DNA of 36,955 nt, taken from NCBI GenBank assembly GCA_001788795.1, contig MFXH01000011.1, positions 1 to 36,955 on the forward strand, read 5' to 3'. Origin of the DNA: Candidatus Peregrinibacteria bacterium RIFOXYA2_FULL_41_18. Its GTDB lineage: Bacteria; Patescibacteriota; Gracilibacteria; UBA1369; UBA12470. Position 1 is the first letter of the stretch. Every line of letters begins with the position of its first letter. The notes under the pieces are model-generated. The model saw only the letters and a program-made list of their open reading frames with translations. It searched no databases and had not been told where the DNA came from. The position numbers and the translations under genes are program-made. Positions 7,619 to 16,236 of this stretch are shown piece by piece.

Positions 7619-8203
7619 ATGTTCATTACCCTTTATGGAGTAAACAATATCGGCAAGACGACTCATGCGAAGAGGCTTGTCGCCAAATTGCAAGCAATGG
7701 GTAAAAAAGCTGTTTATATTAAGTATCCTATTTATGACTTGGAACCAACCGGACCTTATTTAAATAAAATTATCAGAAGCGGTAACCCTCAAAGCATTTC
7801 TGAGCACGAGCTTCAAATGTGGTTTACCATCAATCGTTATCAATTCGAACCTCAGCTCAAAAAATGGCTTGAGGATGGCACTATTGTCGTTGCGGAAGAT
7901 TATATAGGCACAGGTATCGCTTGGGGTACGGCAAAAGGGGTCGATACTTCTTGGCTTGAAAGAATCAACATGTATTTAACGCCTGAAGACTTGCCTATTC
8001 TGATAGACGGACATCGCGTTTTGACTGCCAAAGAACAGGTACATATTCATGAAGCCGACGATGATCTGTCTGAGAAATGCAGAAAAGTCTTGCATGATTT
8101 GGCTGAAAAATACGGATGGAGGACTGTGTTATTGCAGAAAAACGTCGATGATACTGCGGCTATGCTGTGGGAGGTGGTGAAGGGAGAAGTAGAGGGGAAG
8201 TAG
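7619..8203 (+). CDS. tmk: Thymidylate kinase-like nucleoside monophosphate kinase
   Basis: dTMP kinase phosphorylates dTMP to dTDP with ATP. The 194-residue product has a P-loop GVNNIGKTT at residues 7-15 (the GxxxxGKT form), a YPIYDLEPTGPYL segment where dTMP kinases bind the nucleotide, and VAEDYIGTGIAWG matching the DRY-like loop. Length fits the family (about 200). Asn-Asn in the P-loop instead of the usual Asp-Gly is slightly unusual. It is preceded by dut, and the C-terminal codons run into a purine-rich repeat. dGTP/dGMP-type kinases are a less likely alternative. Confidence 0.82.
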   Translation: MFITLYGVNNIGKTTHAKRLVAKLQAMGKKAVYIKYPIYDLEPTGPYLNKIIRSGNPQSISEHELQMWFTINRYQFEPQLKKWLEDGTIVVAEDYIGTGIAWGTAKGVDTSWLERINMYLTPEDLPILIDGHRVLTAKEQVHIHEADDDLSEKCRKVLHDLAEKYGWRTVLLQKNVDDTAAMLWEVVKGEVEGK

Positions 8204-8239
8204 GCATTAGGGATGAGGCAGAAGGGAGAAGGTGGAGAA

Positions 8240-9505
8240 TCACTCAGAGGCTTTTAGCCAATCAGGTAAGATATCACCGGCTGGGTACATTTCGTTTATT
8301 ATACCTTCGGCGAGATTCTTGAATTCTTGTTTTCGTGCAGCCATTTTTGCATCCATATCCCTAAGTCCCATTGTACTTGTTTGGAACATAGTTTTCAGAT
8401 TCAATCCATCATGAAGAGAGTCCGGTAATCTGGCTTTTCGCCTAAATTCTTCAAGCGCTTCGTTTGGATCCTCTTCATCATAATAAATTATTTTTGAAGG
8501 TCTATAGCCTGTGCGATTGAAATAATTTTCCCAGTATTCTTGAGATGATATCGACTCTTGTGTCAAAGGCGAGCCTTCCTCTCTTGATCCGTTTTCTGCT
8601 ATTTCATATTTCGACCCTGTATTCGGATTCACTCTTGCATTTGCCGGTATGAATACTATCCCAGCATCAAGAGGTAAAATGCCTCGTTCGTCACCTTTAC
8701 GCATCATCCATATATCATTCCTAGCATCATGTCTGCTGTCTTTCGGTTGCGCAAAATTATCCGGAACATTGCCGTTTTGGCTCGTAGATTCATATTGAGA
8801 GGCTACAAATGCTGCCGGATACAAAACGAAGATTTGATTCCCAATTTCGCTGCCGTAATACCAGTCGGCTACATAGTCCAGAGCACCATGAACCGCATTC
8901 AAATCCGTGAAATCCGATGTCGGAAGTCCTGTTACAGATCTTCTTGAAAATTCATTCAGTATTTCAACCGCATCGCCTCTTGTCTTACAGTATTCACTAG
9001 GTATCCCTATTTCTCGCAGCATTAAGCGAACTTTATCCTTATCCCATTCACCTTCGGCTATACGGTCCATACCGGATTGGATATTCCTTCCTGCCAAAAG
9101 GCCTTCAAATCCATGATGAAAAGATTCTTTATCAAAATGATGATGAGATGTTCTATCGCAGAATCCGTGTCTGGTTATATGCGTAATAAATTTTGCAGGC
9201 ACTTTTCGCAACAACGCAACATATTCTTCAAGAGAAAGTCGTCTCAAATTATCTGTCGTAAAAGATTCTTCAATTTCTTCTTTTGTCAGAGGCCCCTCTT
9301 CATAAATATCAAGAACCTTTGCTCTGAATCTGGTGCGTGACTCTTCCGGTGGAATATAATTCATCCTTTCTTCCTCCGACATACCCGCAAGCTCCTTCAG
9401 CCACGCTTCCAAGTCAGATAATTCTTTTCTGGCAGTATCATTCCTTCTTATGAAAGATTCTACTTGGTCTTCTGACGGCTTGAGTTCGAAATCTGGTATA
9501 GGCAT
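8240..9505 (-). CDS. Unrecognised 421-residue soluble protein
   Basis: I do not recognise the family. There is no signal peptide or membrane helix and the protein is strongly acidic at its start. A His-rich central segment, THITRHGFCDRTSHHHFD followed by ESFHHGFEGLLAGRN (about residues 130-165), could bind metal or form an active site. Later landmarks are LYPAAFVASQYES, GIVFIPANARVNPNTGSKY and KIIYYDEEDPNEALEEFRRK. The gene stands alone on the minus strand, convergent with tmk and divergent from folD. Its TATAAT box ends 8 nt before the ATG, so its mRNA should be leaderless. Long uninterrupted frame and coding-like composition support it as real. Confidence 0.75.
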   Translation of the reverse strand: MPIPDFELKPSEDQVESFIRRNDTARKELSDLEAWLKELAGMSEEERMNYIPPEESRTRFRAKVLDIYEEGPLTKEEIEESFTTDNLRRLSLEEYVALLRKVPAKFITHITRHGFCDRTSHHHFDKESFHHGFEGLLAGRNIQSGMDRIAEGEWDKDKVRLMLREIGIPSEYCKTRGDAVEILNEFSRRSVTGLPTSDFTDLNAVHGALDYVADWYYGSEIGNQIFVLYPAAFVASQYESTSQNGNVPDNFAQPKDSRHDARNDIWMMRKGDERGILPLDAGIVFIPANARVNPNTGSKYEIAENGSREEGSPLTQESISSQEYWENYFNRTGYRPSKIIYYDEEDPNEALEEFRRKARLPDSLHDGLNLKTMFQTSTMGLRDMDAKMAARKQEFKNLAEGIINEMYPAGDILPDWLKASE

Positions 9506-9513
9506 ATCATATG

Positions 9514-9522
9514 ATTATACCA
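9514..9522 (-). promoter_or_regulatory. Extended -10 box of the 9505 gene
   Basis: On the minus strand TGGTATAAT (9522-9514) is a perfect extended -10. Only 8 nt separate it from the ATG at 9505, so transcription would start at or next to the start codon. No good -35 is seen. Confidence 0.6.
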
Positions 9523-9573
9523 AAATTCGGCTCAATGTGACAGGTAATATAGGGAAACTCCTGCAAAATCCCT

Positions 9574-9602
9574 TTGTTTTCGCCCCAGCTTACTGGTAAT
9601 AT
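9574..9602 (+). promoter_or_regulatory. Promoter of folD
   Basis: TTGTTT (9574-9579), a 17-nt spacer ending TGG, and TAATAT (9597-9602). The position means that the in-frame TTG at 9574 is a promoter element and not a start codon, which supports the ATG at 9628. Confidence 0.6.
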
Positions 9603-9627
9603 CTTTTTGCCTAATCCTCCCTTACCA

Positions 9628-10485
9628 ATGGCAATACTAGATGGCAAGCTGGTCGCAAGTTTGGTTCTAAACAAGGTCAAGGGAGAGGTCTATCAATTAT
9701 CAAAGCAAACAGGGATCAAACCTAAGATCGCGGTTTTTTTGGTTGGGGAAAATCCAGCCAGTCTGACCTATGTGCGCAATAAGAGACGTGCGTGCGAAGA
9801 AGTTGGAATAGCGTGGGAGCAAATAAGTATTCTCGAGAAAGATGCAACTACCGAGAGCATTATTTCGCAGATTAAGGATTTAAATGCGCGAGATGATATA
9901 CATGGGATTTTGGTTCAATTACCATTACCTAAACATGTTTATGCGCCAGAAGTTATAAAGGCGATCGACCCATATAAGGATGTAGACGGCTTTCATGCTT
10001 ATAATGTTGGGAAGACTTTTCTCTCGAAGGAATTTGAAGATTTGGCACCTTGCACAGCCAAGGGAGTTATGAAAATTCTGGATCATTATAAAATAGATGT
10101 TCGCGGGCTTGACGCTACTGTTGTCGGACACAGTAATATTGTCGGGAAACCTATTTCAATAATGTTGCTCAATAGAAATGCGACCGTTACGACTTGTCAT
10201 ATAGATACGAAGGATCTCAAGAAACATACTAAGAATGCGGATTTGCTTGTTGTAGCCGTCGGCAAGCCGAAATTGATTACGGCAGATATGGTTAAGAAAG
10301 GTGTTATAGTAATAGATGTCGGTATAAACAAGGTCGATGGGAAATTGGTCGGAGATACGGATTTTGAGAAGATTTTCAAAAAAGCATCTTATATAACTCC
10401 CGTACCGGGAGGAGTCGGGCCGATGACTGTGGCTTGCTTGATGGAAAACACACTCATCGCTTATAAAAAACATTTTAAACTTTAA
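9628..10485 (+). CDS. folD: Methylenetetrahydrofolate dehydrogenase/cyclohydrolase
   Basis: FolD interconverts 5,10-methylene-THF and 10-formyl-THF, supplying one-carbon units for purine and thymidylate synthesis. The 285-residue product is of normal length from ATG 9628. Landmarks are SLTYVRNKRRACEEVGI (about 48, with the catalytic Lys), ILVQLPLP (about 95), KDVDGFHAYNVG (about 118), the Rossmann stretch VVGHSNIVGKPI (about 163) and TPVPGGVGPMTVA near 257. The neighbouring purF and purD and the ThyX gene are consumers of its products. purF starts 11 nt after its stop. Confidence 0.95.
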   Translation: MAILDGKLVASLVLNKVKGEVYQLSKQTGIKPKIAVFLVGENPASLTYVRNKRRACEEVGIAWEQISILEKDATTESIISQIKDLNARDDIHGILVQLPLPKHVYAPEVIKAIDPYKDVDGFHAYNVGKTFLSKEFEDLAPCTAKGVMKILDHYKIDVRGLDATVVGHSNIVGKPISIMLLNRNATVTTCHIDTKDLKKHTKNADLLVVAVGKPKLITADMVKKGVIVIDVGINKVDGKLVGDTDFEKIFKKASYITPVPGGVGPMTVACLMENTLIAYKKHFKL

Positions 10486-10496
10486 CCCTATAAATT

Positions 10497-11999
10497 ATGT
10501 GTGGAGTAATTGGAATTTATGGTAGTGGGAATGTCGTTTATGATCTATATGATGCGATGGTAGTTTTGCAACACAGAGGACAAGATGCGTGCGGAATTAC
10601 AACTTATGACGGCGAACATTTCAACACGCATAAGGGCATGGGGTTAACGCGAGATGTTTTTACTCCTGAAGTTATGAAAAATCTCGGCGGATCAATAGGA
10701 ATCGGCCATTTGAGATATCCGACCGTTGGCGGAGGAGGCATCAGGGATGCACAGCCTTTTACAAGATCAGCTCCTTACGGGATCGCGATGGCTCATAATG
10801 GAAACATTATGCATCATAAAGAGATGAAGGAGCATTTGAAGGACAATGAACTTGTTATGGTAAATTCCGATTGCGATGTTGAAGTTATTTTACACATTTT
10901 CGCAAAGGCTCTCAGAAGGCAAAATCCGGGAAAAGTGCTCGAACCTCAGAAAGTTTGGGATGCAGTCAAAGAGGTTTATGAGAAAATAAGCGGTGCTTAC
11001 ACGGTAGTTGCTCATATTGCTGGACAAGGTATGGTCGCATTCCGAGATCAGCATGGTATCAGACCCGGTGTTTTCGGAAAAAGGGAACGTCTAAACACGG
11101 AATACATTTTTGCTTCCGAATCCGTAACGCTAGAACTTCTCGGATTTGAAAAAATCTCCGATATAGGTGCTGGCGAAGCGATATTCATAGATAATGATAG
11201 AAAAGTTCACAGACAAAAAATCACAAACAAGAAACATACTCCTTGCATTTTTGAATATGTTTATTTTGCCCGCCCGGACTCCGTTATGGATGGAATCTCT
11301 GTCTACAAGGCAAGGTTGAAAATGGGTGAAAAACTTGCCGAACAAGTTAAAAAAGCGAATCTCGATATTGATGTTATCTCAGCCGTTCCGGACACTTCAA
11401 GAGTTACCGCTACGGCACTTGCCGACAAAGTAGGAATTAAATGCCGCGAGTGTCTTATCAAAAACAGGTATATCGGCAGGACATTCATAATGGCCGGACA
11501 AGGTATTCGTCAGAAATCCATAAAATACAAACTCACTCCAAACATACCTGAAATAGCGGGTAAAAACGTTTTGCTTGTCGATGACAGTATAGTTCGCGGA
11601 AATACTTCCAAGAAGATTGTAGATATGGTCAGACAAGCCGGAGCGAAAAAGGTTTATTTCGCTTCCGCGGCGCCGATGCTTAAATTCCCATGTTTATATG
11701 GAATCGATTTACCAACAAGAAAAGAGTACATCGCAAACGAACTCGATCATGATGAAATATGCAAAGCTATCGGTGCAGATGCGCTCTTCTATCAAACTCT
11801 CGATGATCTTGTTGATGCCGTTAAATATGCCGGCGTTGAAAACTTCTGTCTGGCTTGTTTCAATGGTGATTATCCGACCGGCAATATCGATGAGGACGTT
11901 TTGAAAAAAGCCGAGGTTGATAGGGAATGTGATAGGAGGGGTACAAATCCTAGTGCGGAAGTTATAACCAGTGATATGCCGCAGGTGCCGTTGCTGTAA
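10497..11999 (+). CDS. purF: Amidophosphoribosyltransferase
   Basis: PurF makes 5-phosphoribosylamine from PRPP and glutamine, the committed step of purine synthesis. In the 500-residue product, Cys2 (MCGVIGIYG) would be the glutaminase nucleophile once Met1 is removed, so there is no propeptide. The glutaminase domain has LQHRGQDACGI and GHLRYPTVG; the phosphoribosyltransferase domain has the PRPP loop VLLVDDSIVRGNTSKKI. Cysteines in HTPCIFEY, KFPCLYGID and NFCLACFNGDYP lie where Bacillus-type PurF binds a 4Fe-4S cluster, so an Fe-S form is likely. It follows folD by 11 nt. Confidence 0.96.
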   Translation: MCGVIGIYGSGNVVYDLYDAMVVLQHRGQDACGITTYDGEHFNTHKGMGLTRDVFTPEVMKNLGGSIGIGHLRYPTVGGGGIRDAQPFTRSAPYGIAMAHNGNIMHHKEMKEHLKDNELVMVNSDCDVEVILHIFAKALRRQNPGKVLEPQKVWDAVKEVYEKISGAYTVVAHIAGQGMVAFRDQHGIRPGVFGKRERLNTEYIFASESVTLELLGFEKISDIGAGEAIFIDNDRKVHRQKITNKKHTPCIFEYVYFARPDSVMDGISVYKARLKMGEKLAEQVKKANLDIDVISAVPDTSRVTATALADKVGIKCRECLIKNRYIGRTFIMAGQGIRQKSIKYKLTPNIPEIAGKNVLLVDDSIVRGNTSKKIVDMVRQAGAKKVYFASAAPMLKFPCLYGIDLPTRKEYIANELDHDEICKAIGADALFYQTLDDLVDAVKYAGVENFCLACFNGDYPTGNIDEDVLKKAEVDRECDRRGTNPSAEVITSDMPQVPLL

Positions 12000-12090
12000 G
12001 TAAGGAGCAAGACACAAGACACAAGACACAGACAGCAGATGGGAAGGGATGAGGCAGAAGTGACATAGTTGAGATAGTAATTTCGGGTTT
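12000..12090 (+). repeat. Purine-rich modular repeat between purF and purD
   Basis: Straight after the purF stop: GTAAGGAGCAAG, a short tandem ACACAAG ACACAAG ACACAG, ACAGCAGATG, GGGATGAGGCAGAAG and AAGTGACATAGT. The first and third blocks recur at 24283-24316, the fourth at 8211-8225 and the fifth at 4652-4663. It looks like a mosaic of short dispersed words with no coding capacity. Confidence 0.55.
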
Positions 12091-12122
12091 CAAGTTACTA
12101 ACTAATAGTTACAAGTTAATAT

Positions 12123-13433
12123 ATGAAAATACTTATAATCGGAAGCGGGGCGAGAGAGCATGTAATTGCCGAGACTCTTCAGAGAAGTTCTCACCAACCT
12201 GAGATTCACATTTACGGTTCCTCAAAAAATCCGGGACTTGCTGCATTATCCAGTTCTTATGAGGTTGGTAATTTGAAAGATTTTGATAAATTGAAAAATT
12301 TCGCGCTTGGAATTAAACCCGATTTTGCGATAGTTGGACCGGAGGCTCCGATTGCAGACGGTGTTGTGGATCTGCTTGAGGAAAACGGGATTAAATCTGT
12401 TGCACCTTGCAAACAGCTTGGAGAACTCGAATCTTCCAAGTCTTTTGCCAGAAATATTCTTGAGAAATATTCGATACTGGGGAATCCGAAGTTCAAAGTT
12501 TTTTATAAACCGGAGGGAGTGAAAGATTTCATAGAACAACTTGGCGGAAACTATGTTGTTAAGGCTGACGGGCTCAAAGGTGGCAAAGGTGTTAAAGTCT
12601 CCGGAGATCATTTAAAAACTCTTGATGAAGGTATCGCATATGCTCTTGAATGTTTGAACAGCGATGGCAAGGTTGTTATTGAAGAGAAATTTATTGGGCA
12701 GGAGTTCAGCTTGATGGCTTTTGTCGATGGGAAGACTGTTGTGAGTATGCCTGCCGTTCAAGACCACAAACGCGCTTATGACGGAGATAAAGGGCCAAAT
12801 ACGGGTGGAATGGGCACTTATAGTTGCGAGAATCACAGCCTCCCCTTCTTGCAAGAGTCGGACGTGAAAGATGCTCAGGCCATTAATGTTGCTGTCGCAG
12901 AAGCTCTCTATAAAGAAACCGGCAAATATTATAAAGGGATCATGTACGGCGGGTTTATTGCCGTTCGCGATGGAGTCCGATTGATTGAATATAATGTGCG
13001 TTTCGGCGATCCGGAGGCAATGAATGTTTTGCCTATTTTGAAAACGGATTTTGTAGATATTTGTCTCGCGATGATAAATGGAACTCTTGCCGATTTGAAT
13101 GTCGAGTTTGAGAAAAAAGCTACGGTCTGCAAATACTTAGTACCGGAAGGGTATCCTGACAATCCATGCAAAGACAAGAAAGTCGAGGTTGGAGTTATCC
13201 CACCTCAAGTTAAAACTTATTATGCATCTGTGGATCAGCGCGAAGATGGTCTTTATCTAAGTGGCTCTCGGGCAATAGCTTTTGTTGGAATCGCTGATAG
13301 TCTTGATGAGGCTTCCGCAATCGCAACTTCAGCCCTTGGTATGGTGGAAGGGCCGGTTTTCTACAGAAAGGATATCGGAACGAAAGAGCTTATAGATAAA
13401 AGACTGAAGATGATGAAAGAGCTCAGAGGTTAA
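12123..13433 (+). CDS. purD: Phosphoribosylamine-glycine ligase
   Basis: PurD is the ATP-grasp enzyme that joins glycine to phosphoribosylamine, directly after PurF. The 436-residue product has the N-terminal KILIIGSGAREH, the family signature GPEAPIADGVVD (about 71), the ATP-grasp loop VKADGLKGGKGVKV (about 146), HKRAYDGDKGPNTGGMG (about 216) and the metal site YNVRFGDPEAMNVLP (about 291). Length is normal. No other purine gene is visible here. The stop overlaps by 4 nt with the convergent tyrA-pheA stop. Confidence 0.96.
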   Translation: MKILIIGSGAREHVIAETLQRSSHQPEIHIYGSSKNPGLAALSSSYEVGNLKDFDKLKNFALGIKPDFAIVGPEAPIADGVVDLLEENGIKSVAPCKQLGELESSKSFARNILEKYSILGNPKFKVFYKPEGVKDFIEQLGGNYVVKADGLKGGKGVKVSGDHLKTLDEGIAYALECLNSDGKVVIEEKFIGQEFSLMAFVDGKTVVSMPAVQDHKRAYDGDKGPNTGGMGTYSCENHSLPFLQESDVKDAQAINVAVAEALYKETGKYYKGIMYGGFIAVRDGVRLIEYNVRFGDPEAMNVLPILKTDFVDICLAMINGTLADLNVEFEKKATVCKYLVPEGYPDNPCKDKKVEVGVIPPQVKTYYASVDQREDGLYLSGSRAIAFVGIADSLDEASAIATSALGMVEGPVFYRKDIGTKELIDKRLKMMKELRG

Positions 13434-15130
13434 TACTCTCCAAGTATCTTGAGTTTCGCGACTTTTTTCTTGATTGCCCTCAAGACTGGTTCCGCTGCGG
13501 CGACAGTACCATCGAAGTCCACAAAGAATATGTACTCGCCCAATCTATGTTCGGCCGGACGAGACTCGAGCCTTGTCAGATTTATTTTCGCCTTGGCAAA
13601 ATCTCCAAGCACCCCATATAAACTTCCTGCATTATCGCGTGAAAAATGAAATGAGATTGAAACCTTGTTCTGTTTTTTCGTTTTCAATTTCATGTTTTGC
13701 CTCCCTATCAGAACAAAAGTCGTCTTGTTGTTTTTATCGTTCTCGATGTTTTTCGCAATCACTTCGAATCCATTTTCAATGGCGGTTTTCTCCGATGCTA
13801 TCACCGCCGCATCATTCAAATGCAGCTTCTTAATATAATCAAAAGACCAAGACGTGCTCGGCTTATTTATCAACTCCGCGTTCTTATAATGCTTCTTAAT
13901 AAAATCGGAACATTGATACAGTCCTTGCTGATGTGAATAAATAGATTTTATTCCTTTTTTCGCGCCAACACTCGGCAAAACAGCTAAGCAATGGTGTATA
14001 TCCATTTTATATTCATGAACTATTTTTATATTTTTCTTAAATAAATTATCCATAGTCTCTCTTATTGTTCCCGTTATCAAATTCTCGAGCGGAACTATGC
14101 CGGCGAATATCTCTCCTTTTTCAACAGCCATGAAGATCTCATCTATACTGCTCATAAAACAAATATCGTTTTTCAGCTTAATACTGTTAATTATTTTTTC
14201 ACTAGCTTGGTGACTATAGGAATTTTTCGGGCCAAGAACTCCGATATCGGACTTGGAATATTTTCCCTTTTTTATATGATCAGTTTGATTAAATTTTTCC
14301 AGCCATTGAAATATCAACCAATCACTTTCGCTTTGAGCTTTCGTCCTGTAATCCCCAAGGAACTCACCTGCCGTATTGAAATAATTCATGAAACCTTTTA
14401 AGTCCTTATTTTTAACCAAATAAAAAAGTTCCGCAGATGTCTTGAGCAATGTTCTAATCACATCTTCGGAGTATTTATTGTTTATCTGTATATTCGCATA
14501 AAGCCCTGCGTCTTGCGATAAAAGTCTCGCCGCCATCTCCATCTTGAGTCCGGCCGCAGGAGTTGCGTAATAAAGAATATCTTCCACCTTAACTCCTCTT
14601 TCTTGCAGCGCTTTGCAAAACGCAAAATCCGTAAAATGCACAAGTACCTGCTCCAAGCTCATAAGTTTATCGTGATCTTGCGGAGAAATTGTTTTCAAAA
14701 TAAATTCACCTTTTTCTTCAAACACCTCTTTTATCCATGGCATCCATTTCCCCGATCTTGCCGGAGACACCAGTATCTTTTGTCCCGGACCGAAGGTTGA
14801 ATTGCCGAACATTGGATGCAGTCCTATAACCGAAGCCTTGCTTTTTAACATCTCGGCAATTGGGGCTTCCTTCAAGGATGTAAAATCCATTAACAGCTGA
14901 TCTTTCTTAAGAAGAGGGACTATGGATTTTATTACCTCTATTGTTTTATCGATTGGTACGGAAACGATAACAACATTTGATTTCTTAACCAATTCGGCCG
15001 ACTTGAGATTGGTCTTCAAATCACTTATCAAAACCTTGTACCCAAGCCCTTCAAAAAAATCTGCAAATACGGAACCCATATTCCCCTTTCCACCTATGAT
15101 ACCTATTATCGGCTTGTTATTTTTTTGCAT
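13430..15130 (-). CDS. Fused prephenate dehydrogenase / prephenate dehydratase with ACT domain
   Basis: The 566-residue product joins two enzymes that compete for prephenate. Residues about 1-285 are a TyrA-type dehydrogenase: NAD loop IGIIGGKGNMGSVFADFF, VIVSVPIDKT, MDFTSLKEAP, GLHPMFGNS. Residues about 295-475 are a PheA-type dehydratase: IGVLGPKNSYSHQA, FAGIVPLENLITGTI, SIYSHQQGLYQCSDF, with NKTTFVLIGR at the end. A C-terminal ACT domain (about 485-566; SISFHFSRDNAGSLYGVL, LTRLESRPAEHRLGEY) carries the ESRP motif of phenylalanine feedback. No chorismate mutase domain is seen. ATG 15130 is preferred over TTG 15142; it overlaps the ytxH-like gene by 14 nt. Confidence 0.88.
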   Translation of the reverse strand: MQKNNKPIIGIIGGKGNMGSVFADFFEGLGYKVLISDLKTNLKSAELVKKSNVVIVSVPIDKTIEVIKSIVPLLKKDQLLMDFTSLKEAPIAEMLKSKASVIGLHPMFGNSTFGPGQKILVSPARSGKWMPWIKEVFEEKGEFILKTISPQDHDKLMSLEQVLVHFTDFAFCKALQERGVKVEDILYYATPAAGLKMEMAARLLSQDAGLYANIQINNKYSEDVIRTLLKTSAELFYLVKNKDLKGFMNYFNTAGEFLGDYRTKAQSESDWLIFQWLEKFNQTDHIKKGKYSKSDIGVLGPKNSYSHQASEKIINSIKLKNDICFMSSIDEIFMAVEKGEIFAGIVPLENLITGTIRETMDNLFKKNIKIVHEYKMDIHHCLAVLPSVGAKKGIKSIYSHQQGLYQCSDFIKKHYKNAELINKPSTSWSFDYIKKLHLNDAAVIASEKTAIENGFEVIAKNIENDKNNKTTFVLIGRQNMKLKTKKQNKVSISFHFSRDNAGSLYGVLGDFAKAKINLTRLESRPAEHRLGEYIFFVDFDGTVAAAEPVLRAIKKKVAKLKILGEY

Positions 15131-15536
15131 TTTTCTTAACAATTTTCTTCGCCTTTTTTATTGTCGCAGTCTTTTTCTTAGCGACATATTGCGTTACCAT
15201 TTTTTTCATCTCATCAGCTTTCTTGTGAGCCTTAAGCAACAACTCATCAAGCTTTTCTTTCTTAACGTTCGTCATATCTGCAACCGCTCCTTTCGCCTTG
15301 CTGAAGGCACCTTTTACCTCTTCCGTTTCTGCAATTTCCTTCATGAGATCATAGATTTCAGATCCCATTTTTTTCAAGTTGTCACCAACCGCTTTTGCAC
15401 CACTCCCTCCGTCTTTTTTCTCATGCATGATTTTATCGCGAAGACTTTTCCCCTTTTCAGGCGCGAATAAAATCCCTGTCAGTGCTCCGGTTACGAGTCC
15501 GAGAGCCAATGCTATTTTGCCTCCTTTTTTTGACAT
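15117..15536 (-). CDS. YtxH-like small membrane-associated protein
   Basis: The 139-residue product starts with a glycine-rich membrane helix and the YtxH signature: KIALALGLVTGALTGILFAP followed by EKGKSLRDKI (about 6-36). The rest is predicted helical and ends in a very lysine/alanine-rich tail (KKKTATIKKAKKIVKKNAKK). YtxH proteins are of unknown or stress-related function; the tail could bind nucleic acid or membrane. It overlaps the downstream tyrA-pheA start by 14 nt, so the two are translationally linked despite unrelated roles. Confidence 0.8.
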   Translation of the reverse strand: MSKKGGKIALALGLVTGALTGILFAPEKGKSLRDKIMHEKKDGGSGAKAVGDNLKKMGSEIYDLMKEIAETEEVKGAFSKAKGAVADMTNVKKEKLDELLLKAHKKADEMKKMVTQYVAKKKTATIKKAKKIVKKNAKK

Positions 15537-15599
15537 TTTTATTTTTGTTTAAATTTATTTATAGGAGTTTCGCTTGCGCAAAACGAGCTTGATAATATG

Positions 15600-15629
15600 G
15601 AGCTAGTGAGCGCTTCGCTTCCCTAGCTC
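15600..15629. repeat. Hairpin between maf and the ytxH-like gene
   Basis: GAGCTAG (15600-15606) pairs with CTAGCTC (15623-15629) and encloses AGCG/CGCT. There is no T-run on either strand, so terminator function is doubtful. The gap 15537-15639 also holds GTTTCGC-like text (15567-15573) related to the hairpin at 19468-19485. Confidence 0.4.
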
Positions 15630-15639
15630 TGTTATATCA

Positions 15640-16236
15640 TCATACTAATTTTTCTCCAAGCTCTTCAAACATCTTCTTCATTTTAAATATAGGGAGACCC
15701 ACGACATTAAAATAATCTCCGTCTATCTTTTTTATAAATAAAGATCCAAGACCCTGTATCGCGAATGCCGCAGCCTTGTCCATCGACTCGCCCGAATTGA
15801 TATATGCATCAATTTCTTTTTCGGTCATGCGATCGAATGTGACATATGTCCGCTCGAAGTCTGATATTTTCTTAACGATTTTGCCTTTTTTATCTGTCGA
15901 AATTATACATATCCCCGATATTACTTCATGAGTTGTATTGTTTATGAATCGCAGTATCCTTTTCGCGTCTTTTGTGTTTTTCGGTTTGGAAAGTATCTCG
16001 CCTTTATAAGAGCCTATCGTATCTACACCAAGTATGTATGCGTTCTTGTGTTTCTGCGCTATTTCAAGAGCTTTTCCTTCCGCATTGTGAACAACAATTT
16101 GCGCAGGCGAAGAGTTTTTTGTTTCGAATTTCTCTTGAAAATTTCTTGCAGGATCTGTTTTAAATTTCAGTCCAAGTTCTGTAATCAGACTTTTCCTTCT
16201 CGGGCTCTGAGACGCCAATATCAGTTTTTTCTTCAT
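15640..16236 (-). CDS. maf: Maf-like nucleoside triphosphate pyrophosphatase
   Basis: Maf proteins hydrolyse non-canonical or pyrimidine NTPs such as dTTP/UTP and affect cell division in some bacteria. The 199-residue product begins with the diagnostic LASQSPRRKSLI (residues 6-17), then GVDTIGSYKGEILSKPKN (about 72) and the C-terminal DKAAAFAIQGLGS and NVVGLPIFK. All motifs are intact and length is typical. I chose ATG 16236, which starts MKKKLILASQ, over 16266. The start lies inside the 3' end of the upstream cohesin gene (77-nt overlap). Confidence 0.9.
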   Translation of the reverse strand: MKKKLILASQSPRRKSLITELGLKFKTDPARNFQEKFETKNSSPAQIVVHNAEGKALEIAQKHKNAYILGVDTIGSYKGEILSKPKNTKDAKRILRFINNTTHEVISGICIISTDKKGKIVKKISDFERTYVTFDRMTEKEIDAYINSGESMDKAAAFAIQGLGSLFIKKIDGDYFNVVGLPIFKMKKMFEELGEKLV

